Under the pieces are notes generated by a model. It searched no databases. It was given only the letters and a program-made list of their open reading frames with translations, and was not told the origin of the DNA. The translations under genes were made by a program, and so were the position numbers. DNA of 64,000 nucleotides from Dryocola clanedunensis_A (GTDB lineage Bacteria > Pseudomonadota > Gammaproteobacteria > Enterobacterales > Enterobacteriaceae). Every line of letters starts with the position of its first letter. Within the stretch, counting starts at the first letter, position 1. This document shows positions 50,735 through 59,913 of the stretch, one piece after another. The stretch lies in NCBI GenBank assembly GCA_038405435.1, contig JBBYHZ010000010.1, one strand, 5' to 3'.

Positions 50735-53700
50735 ATGAAGCAACGCCTGCTTGTCATCGGCAACGGCATGGCGGCTGTCCGCCTGGTGGAACAGCTCACC
50801 TCGCTGGCGGCCGGACGGCTGGACATCACGGTATTTGGCGAGGAGCCAGCGCTGAGCTACAACCGCATCCTGCTGTCGCCGGTTCTGGCAGGGGAGAAGC
50901 CAGCCGCCGCGACGCAGCTGCATGACCATGCCTGGTATCAGGAGAGGGGCATTAATTTGCTGACCGGTGAGGCCGTTCTGTCGGTGTCTACCGCCGACAA
51001 AACTGTCCGCACTTCCCGTCGCAGCATGGAGTACGACGAGCTGGTATTTGCCACGGGCTCGCTGCCCTTTATCCCGCCGATCCCCGGCCATACTCTGCCT
51101 CACGTCCACTGTTTCCGCACCCTGGCGGACGTCGAGGCGATATTGCGCGGGGCGGGGAACGTGGCGGTGCTGGGCGGCGGCCTGCTTGGGGTGGAAGCCG
51201 CCGCGGCCTTAAACGCGCGGGGTATCCCCGTCACGCTTATCCACCGTCAGCCCTGGCTGATGGATCTTCAGCTTAACCAGCAGGCGGGGCTGCTGCTGGA
51301 AGAGTCTTTAACGGCCCGCGGCATTGCGTGCGAGCTGAACTGCGGCATTGAAAGCATCGGCAATGACCGCGTACTGCTCAGCAATGGCCGCGAGCTGGCT
51401 GCCGGACGGGTCGTTATCGCCACCGGCGTCAGGCCGAATATCTCCCTTGCCCGGCAAAGCGGCGTGCCCTGTGAACGGGGGATTAGCGTTGACGCTCAGC
51501 TGCGCAGCCCGATCCCGCACGTCAGCGCGCTGGGGGAATGCTGTGAGATTGACGGGCAAACCTGGGGGCTGGTGGCTCCCTGTCTGCAGCAGGCCGACGT
51601 GCTCGCCGCAAGGCTGGCGGGATTGCCTGCCGCTGATTTCAGCTATCAGGATCGCGGCACGCGGCTCAAGGTCAGCGGCATTCCATTATTTTCAGCGGGC
51701 GACTTAAGCGAGCGGCCCGGCACCCGCATTCTGACGGCCTTCGACCCGCTTTCCCGACACTACCGCTGCCTGCATCTGCGCGATGACAGGCTCACCGGCG
51801 CGCTGCTGATGGGTGACATTCAGTCCGCCAGCGCCCTGACAGACGTGCTTCTGAACGCGGCTCCCGTGACTCCGGGCGCCCTGTTTGACGACTTTACCCC
51901 CCAGATGCAGCCGCAGGCTGCCGGAGATGACGACATGACAAAATCAACGCTGGTAGTGATCGGGCACGGCATGGTCGGGCATCACTTCCTTGAACGGTGC
52001 GTCGCGCTGAATCTACATAAAACGCACCATATCGTGGTGTTCGGAGAAGAACGCCATCCGGCCTACGACCGCGTGCATCTTTCCGAATACTTCTCCGGGC
52101 GCAGCGCGGAGTCGCTGTCTATGGTGCAGGGGGATTTCTTTGCCGAACACGGCATTGAACTGCGCAGCCACACCCGCATCGTGGAGATCGACCGCCAGCA
52201 GCGCCTGGTACGCGACAGCGAAGGGCATGAAACGTGGTGGGACAAGCTGGTGCTGGCAACCGGCTCCTGGCCATTCGTGCCGCCGGTACCCGGCAATGAT
52301 TTACCCGGCTGCTTTGTCTACCGCACGCTCGACGATCTGGATGCCATTGCGGAACGCGCGCGCGGCGCCACGCGTGGCGTGGTCATCGGCGGAGGACTGC
52401 TGGGGCTGGAAGCCGCCAACGCCCTTAAACAGCTCGGTCTGGAGACATACGTCGTGGAGTTCGCGCCAAACCTGATGGCCGTCCAGCTCGACAACGACGG
52501 GGCCGCCATGCTGCGCGCGAAAATTTCCGACCTCGGCGTCAGGGTGCTGACCGGCAAGGCGACGACGGCGATTACCGAAGCCGAAGGCCTGCGTCTCAGT
52601 TTTGCCGACGGTGAGAGTCTGGATACCGATCTGATCGTTTTCTCCGCTGGTATTCGCCCGCAGGACAAGCTGGCTGGCGGCTGCGGGCTGGCGCTGGGTG
52701 AGCGAGGCGGCATTGTCATTAACGACAGCTGCCAGACCAGCGACGACTCGATTTACGCCATCGGCGAATGCGCGCTGTGGGAGGGCAAAATCTTTGGCCT
52801 GGTCGCGCCGGGCTATCAGATGGCGCGGGTGGCGGCGGCGACGCTTGCCGGGGAAAGCACGGCGTTTCGCGGCGCCGACATGAGCACTAAACTGAAACTG
52901 CTCGGCGTGGAGGTCGCCTCCTTCGGCGACGCCCACGGGCGCACGCCGGGCAGCCAGAGCTATCGGTGGACCAACGGCCCACGGCAGATCTACAAGAAAA
53001 TCGTCGTTTCGGCGGACGGCAAAACCCTGCTTGGGGGCGTGCTGGTGGGCGACAGCGGCGAATACAGCCAGCTGCTGCAGATGATGCTCAACGGCATGGC
53101 GCTGCCCGCGCAGCCCGAAACGCTGATCCTGCCCGCCTCGCCGGGGGCGGCATCAAAAACGCCTGGCGTCGGCGCTTTGCCTGATACGGCGCAGCTCTGT
53201 TCCTGCCACAACGTCAGCAAGGCGGCTGTCTGCGCGGCGGTAAACGGCGGCGCAGGGGATATGGCGGCGATAAAAGCCTGCACCAAAGCCGCGACGGGCT
53301 GCGGCGGCTGCTCCGCGCTGGTGAAGCAGGTAATGGAGTACCAGCTCCAGCAGCAGGGCGTAGAGGTCAAAAAAGACATCTGCGAACACTTCGCGTATTC
53401 CCGCCAGGAGATCTACCACCTGGTGCGCGTCAACCATCTGCATACTTTTGAGCAGCTCATCAGCCGCTACGGGCAGGGGCACGGCTGTGAAATCTGCAAG
53501 CCGCTGGCGGCCTCGGTGCTGGCATCCTGCTGGAACGAATACCTGCTTAAGCCGGCCCATCTGCCGCTGCAGGATACCAACGATCGCTATTTCGCCAATA
53601 TTCAGAAAGACGGCACCTATTCCATCGTGCCGCGCGTGCCCGCCGGGGAGATCACGCCGGACGGGCTGATCGCCATAGGCCTGGTAGCAAAACGCTATCG

Positions 53701-54802
53701 GCTCTACAGCAAAATCACCGGCGGACAGCGCATCGACCTTTTTGGCGCGCGTCTCGAAGAGCTACCTGCTATCTGGGAGGAGCTGGTGGCGGCTGGTTTT
53801 GAGACCGGCCACGCCTACGGCAAGTCGCTGCGTACGGTGAAATCCTGCGTGGGATCGACCTGGTGCCGCTACGGGGTGCAGGACTCCACCGGGCTGGCGA
53901 TTGAGCTGGAGAACCGCTACAAGGGGCTGCGCTCGCCGCACAAAATCAAAATGGCCGTTTCGGGCTGCACCCGCGAGTGCGCGGAGGCGCAAAGCAAGGA
54001 CATCGGCGTCATCGCCACGGAGAAGGGCTGGAACCTCTATGTCTGCGGCAACGGCGGCATGAAGCCGCGCCACGCGGATCTGTTCGCCAGCGATCTGGAC
54101 CGCGAAACCCTGATCCGCACCGTCGACCGACTGCTGATGTTCTACATCCGCACCGCCGACCGGCTCCAGCGGACCAGCACCTGGATGGATAACCTCGAAG
54201 GCGGGCTGGAATACCTGCGCGACGTGGTGCTCAACGACAGCCTGGGCCTGGGCGAAGAGCTGGAGAAAGAGATGGCGGGCGTGGTGGCTACTTATCAGTG
54301 CGAGTGGCAGACCACGCTGAACAGCCCGGACCGCCTCGCGCTGTTCCGCTCTTCCGTTAACAGCGACAAACCGGACGAAGCCGTGCAGCGGCAGATGCTG
54401 CGTGGGCAGCTGCAGCCAGCGGATGCTGAGCCGCAGCAACAGATTGTGCCGCCGGTGAAACCGTGGCAGGCCGTCTGCGACATCAGCGCGATCCCGGCGC
54501 AGGCAGGCATTGGCGCCCGGCTGGGGGAGCTGCAAATTGCGCTGTTCCGCTTCGGCGAGGCGATTTACGCCCTTGATAACCACGAGCCGGGCAGCGTGGC
54601 GAACGTGCTCTCGCGTGGGATCGTAGGTGATGTAGCAGGCGAACCGGTGGTTATCTCTCCGCTTTATAAACACAGGTTCCGCCTGCGCGACGGCCAAAGC
54701 CCGGACGGTGAGCTGGCGGTTCGCGCCTGGCCGGTGAAGGTAGAGCAGGGCATGGTCTGGGTAGGGAGCCAGGCGCTGATTACGCGCGCGGAGGCATCAT
54801 GA
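50735..54802 (+). CDS. nasC-nasB: Continuous NasC-NasB frame: nitrate reductase electron-transfer subunit fused to nitrite reductase
   Basis: One 1355-codon frame with no stop. Codons 1-400 are NasC, an FAD/NADH oxidoreductase (VIGNGMAAVRLVE, VLGGGLLGVEAAAAL). From Met401 (51935) a complete NirB-like protein follows: FAD/NAD domains, a 2Fe-2S region (CSCHNVS...TGCGGCS), the siroheme/4Fe-4S cysteines (SCVGSTWCRYG, SGCTRECAEA) and a NirD-like tail. NasC and NasB are separate proteins in Klebsiella oxytoca. A ribosome site GGAG (51923-51926) lies 8 nt before Met401, so NasB may also start alone. Either this is a true fusion, or one indel near 51.9 kb removed the NasC stop; shifted frames stop at TGA 51928 or 51936. 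Confidence 0.9.
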   Translation: MKQRLLVIGNGMAAVRLVEQLTSLAAGRLDITVFGEEPALSYNRILLSPVLAGEKPAAATQLHDHAWYQERGINLLTGEAVLSVSTADKTVRTSRRSMEYDELVFATGSLPFIPPIPGHTLPHVHCFRTLADVEAILRGAGNVAVLGGGLLGVEAAAALNARGIPVTLIHRQPWLMDLQLNQQAGLLLEESLTARGIACELNCGIESIGNDRVLLSNGRELAAGRVVIATGVRPNISLARQSGVPCERGISVDAQLRSPIPHVSALGECCEIDGQTWGLVAPCLQQADVLAARLAGLPAADFSYQDRGTRLKVSGIPLFSAGDLSERPGTRILTAFDPLSRHYRCLHLRDDRLTGALLMGDIQSASALTDVLLNAAPVTPGALFDDFTPQMQPQAAGDDDMTKSTLVVIGHGMVGHHFLERCVALNLHKTHHIVVFGEERHPAYDRVHLSEYFSGRSAESLSMVQGDFFAEHGIELRSHTRIVEIDRQQRLVRDSEGHETWWDKLVLATGSWPFVPPVPGNDLPGCFVYRTLDDLDAIAERARGATRGVVIGGGLLGLEAANALKQLGLETYVVEFAPNLMAVQLDNDGAAMLRAKISDLGVRVLTGKATTAITEAEGLRLSFADGESLDTDLIVFSAGIRPQDKLAGGCGLALGERGGIVINDSCQTSDDSIYAIGECALWEGKIFGLVAPGYQMARVAAATLAGESTAFRGADMSTKLKLLGVEVASFGDAHGRTPGSQSYRWTNGPRQIYKKIVVSADGKTLLGGVLVGDSGEYSQLLQMMLNGMALPAQPETLILPASPGAASKTPGVGALPDTAQLCSCHNVSKAAVCAAVNGGAGDMAAIKACTKAATGCGGCSALVKQVMEYQLQQQGVEVKKDICEHFAYSRQEIYHLVRVNHLHTFEQLISRYGQGHGCEICKPLAASVLASCWNEYLLKPAHLPLQDTNDRYFANIQKDGTYSIVPRVPAGEITPDGLIAIGLVAKRYRLYSKITGGQRIDLFGARLEELPAIWEELVAAGFETGHAYGKSLRTVKSCVGSTWCRYGVQDSTGLAIELENRYKGLRSPHKIKMAVSGCTRECAEAQSKDIGVIATEKGWNLYVCGNGGMKPRHADLFASDLDRETLIRTVDRLLMFYIRTADRLQRTSTWMDNLEGGLEYLRDVVLNDSLGLGEELEKEMAGVVATYQCEWQTTLNSPDRLALFRSSVNSDKPDEAVQRQMLRGQLQPADAEPQQQIVPPVKPWQAVCDISAIPAQAGIGARLGELQIALFRFGEAIYALDNHEPGSVANVLSRGIVGDVAGEPVVISPLYKHRFRLRDGQSPDGELAVRAWPVKVEQGMVWVGSQALITRAEAS

Positions 54803-57384
54803 GCGCCCCGGTGCGTTCAACCTGCCCCTATTGCGGGGTAGGCTGCGGCGTAACGGCCCGGACCGATGAGAACGGCGGCGTGAAAATAGCCGGGGACGTA
54901 CAGCACCCGGCCAATTTCGGACGGCTGTGCGTAAAGGGAGCTTCGCTTGGCGAAACGCTCGGTCTGGAAGAGCGTCTGCTGTTCCCGGAGGTTAACGGCG
55001 AGCGCGCTGCCTGGGAGGCGGCGCTGGATCATGCCGCGCAAAAATTGCAGGACATCATTCGGGAGTTCGGCCCAAAGGCGGTGGCGTTCTATGCATCCGG
55101 CCAGCTGCTCACCGAGGATTACTATGTTGCCAATAAGCTGATGAAGGGGTTCATCGGCGCGGCGAATATCGACACGAATTCACGGCTCTGCATGGCCTCG
55201 GCGGTGGTTGGCTATAAACGCGCGTTCGGCGCGGATTTCGTGCCGTGCAGCTATGAGGATCTTGATCAGACGGATCTGGTGGTGCTGGTGGGCTCGAACG
55301 CGGCCTGGACGCACCCGGTGCTCTATCAGCGGCTGGCGGAGGCCAAACGGCAGCGCCCGGAGATGAAAGTCGTGGTGATAGATCCGCGCCGCACCCCGAC
55401 CTGCGACATCGCCGATCTGCACCTGGCGCTGCGGCCCGGCAGCGACGCCGGGCTGTTTGTCGGCCTGCTTCATTATCTGACGCGGCACGGGCCGCCGGGC
55501 CAGACGTTCGACGGTGAGGCCGAAGCGCTGGCGCTGGCAGCCGGGTGGCCGCTGGAGAAATGCGCCGACTTTTGCAGGCTGGATGCGGAGGCCATCGGCA
55601 CCTTCTGGCAGTGGTTTGCCGACAGCCCGCGCGCCATGACGCTCTACACCATGGGCATTAACCAGTCCTCAAGCGGCAGCGACAAGTGCAGCGCCATCAT
55701 CAACGTGCATCTGGCCAGCGGCAAGCTCGGGCGCGCGGGCTGCGGGCCATTTTCGCTGACCGGACAGCCAAACGCCATGGGCGGTCGGGAGGTCGGGGGG
55801 CTGGCAAACCAGCTGGCCTGCCACCTCAATTTTGAACCTGCCGACATCGCCCGGCTCGGGCGCTTCTGGGGCAGCGAGCGAATCGCCGAAACGCCGGGCC
55901 TGATGGCGGTGGAGCTGTTTGACGCCATAGGACGGGGAGAGATAAAAGCCGTGTGGATCATGGGCACCAATCCGGTGGTTTCGCTGCCGGACGCCTCCGG
56001 CGTGGAGCGGGCGCTGGCGAAATGCCCGCTGGTCATTGTCTCCGACGTGGTGGATAAAACGGACACCGGACGCTACGCCCACGTGCGCTTTCCGGCGCTG
56101 GCCTGGGGAGAAAAAAACGGCACGGTCACTAACTCAGAGCGCAGGATTTCAAGGCAGCGCGCCTTTCTGCCGCCGCCGGGGGAAGCCCGCGCCGACTGGT
56201 GGATTTTGTCGCAGATCGCCCGGCGGCTCGGCTATGAAAAAATGTTCGCCTGGCAGCATCCACAGGACATTTTTTGCGAACATGCGGCGCTGTCGGGCTA
56301 TGAGAATAACGGCTCACGCGCCTTTGATATCAGCGGGCTGGCAGCGCTGACCCGCCAGCAGTACGACGAGCTGGAGCCGGTGCGCTGGCCCGTTGCCGCA
56401 GCCCACCACGGCCCGGTGAAAAGCTGGCGCAAAAGCGGCAGGTTCCAGATGGCGGGGGTCGATCCCCGGCTGCCAGCGGCCCTGACCGACCGTAATTATC
56501 CCTTACTGCTTAACACCGGGCGAATTCGCGATCAGTGGCACACCATGACGCGAACCGGGTACGTGCCGGGCCTGATGCAGCATACCGGGATGCCGTACCT
56601 GGAGATAAATCCGCTGGACGCACAGCGCTACGGCATAACGGACGCAGGGCTGGTACGCATTGCATCCCCGCTGGGCGGCATGGTCGCCCGAGCGCAGCTG
56701 AGCGAACATCAGCAGCCGGGAAGCGTATTTTCACCGATGCACTGGAGCCAGCAGTTTGCCCGTAGGGGGCAGATAAACAGCCTGGTGGCGAAAGTATGCG
56801 ATGCCGATTCCGGCCAGCCGGAAAGCAAACAGACGGCGGTTCGCCTTCAGCGCTGGCGGCCTGCGTGGTACGGCGAGATCTTTGCTGCCGGTGACATTGC
56901 CTTTGCGGAGGATATTCAGTGGTGGCGGCAGGCGTCGACGGGCGCAACGCATTTTCTTTGCGCGGCGGACAGCGATCCGCGGGCCTGGGCGGCAACCCTG
57001 ACCGCCGGTCGAGGCTGGCAGCTGCAGTACGCGAGCGGCGACGGGGAGCTGTATCATCTGCTGGCGTGGCACGACGGCAGGTTAATGCTGGCCTTCTATG
57101 CCGCAAAAGCCTGGCCGGACATTGACCGGCAGGCCGTGCTGGCGGCTTTTGAAAAAGCGCCGGATGGGCGGCATTCGCTGCTGGCGGGCCGGGCGCCCGG
57201 AGGAGTACCGGCCCCGGGCAGAACGGTTTGCAGCTGCTTTGGCGTGGGCGAGAAGACAATACTGGGCGCCATCGCGTCGGGCTGTCACACCGTCGCGATG
57301 CTGGGCGAGAAGCTGCGGTGCGGCACCAACTGCGGCTCCTGCATCCCGGAGCTGAAGGCGTTACTGCCCAAAGCGGCTGATTAG
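54799..57384 (+). CDS. nasA: Assimilatory nitrate reductase catalytic subunit NasA
   Basis: An 861-residue molybdenum enzyme that reduces nitrate to nitrite for assimilation. The N-terminal 4Fe-4S cysteines lie in CPYCGVGCGV (residue 9 on) and GRLCVKGASLGE; the bis-MGD domains follow (NIDTNSRLCMAS, GINQSSSGSDKC). A BFD-like 2Fe-2S domain ends the protein (VCSCFGVGEK...CGTNCGSCIPELKALL). It overlaps nasB by 4 bp (ATGA) and the convergent PEBP gene by 24 bp. Confidence 0.97.
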   Translation: MSAPVRSTCPYCGVGCGVTARTDENGGVKIAGDVQHPANFGRLCVKGASLGETLGLEERLLFPEVNGERAAWEAALDHAAQKLQDIIREFGPKAVAFYASGQLLTEDYYVANKLMKGFIGAANIDTNSRLCMASAVVGYKRAFGADFVPCSYEDLDQTDLVVLVGSNAAWTHPVLYQRLAEAKRQRPEMKVVVIDPRRTPTCDIADLHLALRPGSDAGLFVGLLHYLTRHGPPGQTFDGEAEALALAAGWPLEKCADFCRLDAEAIGTFWQWFADSPRAMTLYTMGINQSSSGSDKCSAIINVHLASGKLGRAGCGPFSLTGQPNAMGGREVGGLANQLACHLNFEPADIARLGRFWGSERIAETPGLMAVELFDAIGRGEIKAVWIMGTNPVVSLPDASGVERALAKCPLVIVSDVVDKTDTGRYAHVRFPALAWGEKNGTVTNSERRISRQRAFLPPPGEARADWWILSQIARRLGYEKMFAWQHPQDIFCEHAALSGYENNGSRAFDISGLAALTRQQYDELEPVRWPVAAAHHGPVKSWRKSGRFQMAGVDPRLPAALTDRNYPLLLNTGRIRDQWHTMTRTGYVPGLMQHTGMPYLEINPLDAQRYGITDAGLVRIASPLGGMVARAQLSEHQQPGSVFSPMHWSQQFARRGQINSLVAKVCDADSGQPESKQTAVRLQRWRPAWYGEIFAAGDIAFAEDIQWWRQASTGATHFLCAADSDPRAWAATLTAGRGWQLQYASGDGELYHLLAWHDGRLMLAFYAAKAWPDIDRQAVLAAFEKAPDGRHSLLAGRAPGGVPAPGRTVCSCFGVGEKTILGAIASGCHTVAMLGEKLRCGTNCGSCIPELKALLPKAAD

Positions 57385-57912
57385 CCCCGCCGCGGCCAGG
57401 GCGTGCCCCTTGAGCTTAGCGAACAGCTCTTCGCGGGTCAGGCCTGCGGGAAGCGCATCGGCACGCAAATCCGTAGCGATCAGCGTCCAGGTGTAGTGGT
57501 GCGCACCGCTTCCCGGCGGGGGACACGGCCCGTGCCAGGCCAGGCTGCCGGGGGTATTTTTACCTCCGGTAAAGCCTTTACCGTCCCGCAGCTGGTTGGC
57601 GGTAAAACCAGTCGCGCTGGGCGGGATGTTGTAGGCCACCAGATGCGTTACGCCCAGGCCTTTTGCTCCTTCCGGGTCGTGCACAATCAGCGCAAAGCTC
57701 TGCGTAGTGGCAGGAGGATTGCTCCAGACTACCGGCGGGGAAAGATTCTGCCCGGTGCAGTTCGGGTTATTCTTCGCGTTGCCCGCGTATTGCTTATCCA
57801 GCATCGCGTTATCGGCAAACGCCGGGGACTGCAGCATAAACAGGCCTTCAGCCTGAGCGGCAAAACAGCCGCACAAAAGCAGGGCGGAGAAACAGCGTAG
57901 CGAGGTTTTCAT
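57361..57912 (-). CDS. Secreted PEBP (YbhB/YbcL) family protein
   Basis: A 183-residue protein with a signal peptide (about 1-21, ending AAQA) and the phosphatidylethanolamine-binding fold (LIVHDPEGAKGLGVTHLVAYNIP, GPCPPPGSGAHHYTWTLIA). It resembles E. coli YbcL more than cytoplasmic YbhB because it is exported. YbcL of uropathogenic strains affects neutrophil migration; whether this one does is unknown. Its last 24 bp are antisense to the nasA end. Confidence 0.88.
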   Translation of the reverse strand: MKTSLRCFSALLLCGCFAAQAEGLFMLQSPAFADNAMLDKQYAGNAKNNPNCTGQNLSPPVVWSNPPATTQSFALIVHDPEGAKGLGVTHLVAYNIPPSATGFTANQLRDGKGFTGGKNTPGSLAWHGPCPPPGSGAHHYTWTLIATDLRADALPAGLTREELFAKLKGHALAAAGLISRFGQ

Positions 57913-58026
57913 AGTTGGTTGCTCAAAGGGCAGGAGCTATAAGCGTAGCGCGAATTTAGGAATAAGCTGGCGTGCGGGCAGGGACTTTAAGCGTGTTCAG
58001 AACACGCATGATGTTATAATTTCCAG

Positions 58027-59433
58027 ATGTTTAAAAAAGCTGTCCCCCTGTTAACCCTGACCTGCACACTCCTGAGCACCGGAGGAGCCGCCGCTACCCG
58101 TCAGCCCTTCGTCGAAGAGGGCGATGCGCTTATGTCCCCGACTCCGCCAGAACTTCCCGATTTAGGCATGGCCCCGGAAACCGACGCCGCCGCTAAACAC
58201 ATTGCTGAAATGGCTAAAAAATTCGGCGAGGCGAGCATGATCGACAACGGGCTGGACGCCGGAGACCAGGCGCGCCTGATGGCGTTTACCAGCCTGCGCG
58301 ACGTGCTGGCCGACCGGGTTGTGGACGAAGCGGAATCGCTGCTCTCCCCGTGGGGCAAAGCCAGCTTTAACCTGCTGGTGGACCAGCACGGCAGCTGGAA
58401 CGGCAGCAGCGGATCGCTGTTTTCGCCGTGGCAGGATAACGATCGCTATCTTACCTGGAGCCAGATTGGCTTCACCCAGCAGGAAGAGGGCACCGTCGGC
58501 AACCTCGGCGTCGGGCAGCGCTGGGTGGCGGGCAGCTGGCTGCTCGGCTACAACACCTTCTACGATAACCAGCTGTCGAATCATCTTCAGCGCGCCGGGC
58601 TGGGCGCCGAGGCGTGGGGCGAATACCTGCGCCTGTCCGCCAACTACTACCAGCCGCTGAACGGCTGGCAGGACGATACCGAAACGCTGGCGCAGCGCCT
58701 GGCGCGGGGGTATGACATTACGGCGAAGGCGTGGCTGCCGTTCTACCGGCATATTAATACCAGCCTGAGCCTCGAGCAGTATTTTGGCGACAGCGTGGAC
58801 CTCTTCGACAGCGGCACGGGATACCGCAACCCGGTTGCGGTGACCATGGGCCTGAGCTATACGCCGGTGCCGCTGGTGACCTTCACCGCCCAGCATAAGC
58901 AGGGTGAAAACGGCGTCGGGCAGGATAACCTCGGCCTGAAGCTGAACTATCGCCTTGGCGTGCCCTTCGCCAAACAGATCTCTTCTGCGGAGGTGGCGGC
59001 GACCAGCTCGCTTCGCGGCAGCCGCTACGACAGCGTCGACCGCAATGATTTACCGGTGATGGAATATCGCCAGCGTAAAACCCTGTCGGTGTTTTTGGCG
59101 ACGCCGCCGTGGGAGCTGCACCCGGGTGAAACCGTGGAGCTTAAGCTACAGGTGCGGGCGAACCACGCCATCCGCAACGTCAGCTGGCAGGGGGATACCC
59201 AGGTGCTAAGCCTGACGCCTCCGGCCAACAACCGCAGCACAGACGGCTGGAGCGTGATTATGCCTGCGTTACAGAACGGTGAGGCGAGCGAATACCATCT
59301 GTCGGTGACCGTTGAGGATGACAGAGGGCAGAAGGTGACGTCGAACTGGATCACGCTTAAGCAGGCTGAGCCGCTGGTGGTGAGTCCGGCAGAAGATCCT
59401 CGTTATAACCTTCTGCCGGAAGATGTCTATTAA
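58027..59433 (+). CDS. ychO: Inverse-autotransporter-type outer-membrane protein YchO
   Basis: A 468-residue protein similar in length to E. coli YchO. After a signal peptide (about 1-23) it has an intimin/invasin-type barrel (about 85-320: WGKASFNLLVD, YLTWSQIGFTQQ, LLGYNTFYDNQL, VTFTAQHKQGENG) and one Ig-like domain at the C-terminus. No long adhesive passenger is present. The ribosome site is weak. E. coli YchO is linked to adhesion and invasion phenotypes. Confidence 0.92.
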   Translation: MFKKAVPLLTLTCTLLSTGGAAATRQPFVEEGDALMSPTPPELPDLGMAPETDAAAKHIAEMAKKFGEASMIDNGLDAGDQARLMAFTSLRDVLADRVVDEAESLLSPWGKASFNLLVDQHGSWNGSSGSLFSPWQDNDRYLTWSQIGFTQQEEGTVGNLGVGQRWVAGSWLLGYNTFYDNQLSNHLQRAGLGAEAWGEYLRLSANYYQPLNGWQDDTETLAQRLARGYDITAKAWLPFYRHINTSLSLEQYFGDSVDLFDSGTGYRNPVAVTMGLSYTPVPLVTFTAQHKQGENGVGQDNLGLKLNYRLGVPFAKQISSAEVAATSSLRGSRYDSVDRNDLPVMEYRQRKTLSVFLATPPWELHPGETVELKLQVRANHAIRNVSWQGDTQVLSLTPPANNRSTDGWSVIMPALQNGEASEYHLSVTVEDDRGQKVTSNWITLKQAEPLVVSPAEDPRYNLLPEDVY

Positions 59434-59586
59434 TCACAACTCACCCCGGCCATACGTCAGGGTGAGATCTGTAAACCCGCAGGTATTCCGTTCACCCGTC
59501 CGTCTTGCTATCTCTGCTACCGTTGCGAACGGTGAACGTGTCATGGGGATTACGCCATCCCCCTGACGACCCCGGCGCCCGGCAAA
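59434..59586. other. ychO downstream region
   Basis: This first part of the 480-bp ychO-narL gap holds a hairpin (CTCACCC/GGGTGAG, 59440-59466) that lacks a U-run. No gene is visible. Confidence 0.4.
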
Positions 59587-59723
59587 TAAATCGCCGCTGA
59601 AGCGGTAAACTCCGGTTTTTACCCAACATGCGGGGTCGTTCGCGATTCGTTCCCGACGATCGCTCTCTCACGTTGTTCCCGACAACGTGACCCCGCCTGA
59701 AGGGCAAAAACCGGAGCGATTTA
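59587..59723. repeat. Multi-branched inverted-repeat element between ychO and narL
   Basis: Nested pairs: TAAATCGC (59587-59594) with GCGATTTA (59716-59723); TCCGGTTTTT (59611-59620) with AAAAACCGGA (59706-59715); GCGGGGTC (59630-59637) with GACCCCGC (59689-59696). Inside are two hairpins with the same TCCCG loop (59643-59662 and 59670-59688), plus a side hairpin CGCT-GA-AGCG (59595-59604). This looks like a mobile palindromic repeat or a structured RNA. I do not recognise it. Confidence 0.7.
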
Positions 59724-59913
59724 AGCCGGGAACAGGGTGTCGCTTTAAGCCAGAGATAACATCAGATACTTCGTCGCTTTGAAACCTACAGCGACACCGG
59801 TTCGGCAGCAACATATGCCACCTGACGCAGAGTGAACGGAACCTTCTCGATCTTGCCAGTAACTGTTTCAAAGATCTGTATAAAAGACAGTTCCCGGAAG
59901 AGGGGATAGTGCC
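59724..59913. other. narL downstream region with orphan frame
   Basis: GTGTCGCT (59737-59744) and AGCGACAC (59791-59798) form another inverted repeat. On the minus strand the frame from 59913 to the stop at 59787-59789 is open and reads ...KIEKVPFTLRQVAYVAAE..., but has no start codon. It could be the relic of a lost gene. No intact gene is seen. Confidence 0.4.

Noticed and set aside
59434..59913. Prophage or insertion-sequence remnant between ychO and narL
   Set aside because: No transposase, integrase or target-site duplication is visible; only structured repeats and a start-less frame.
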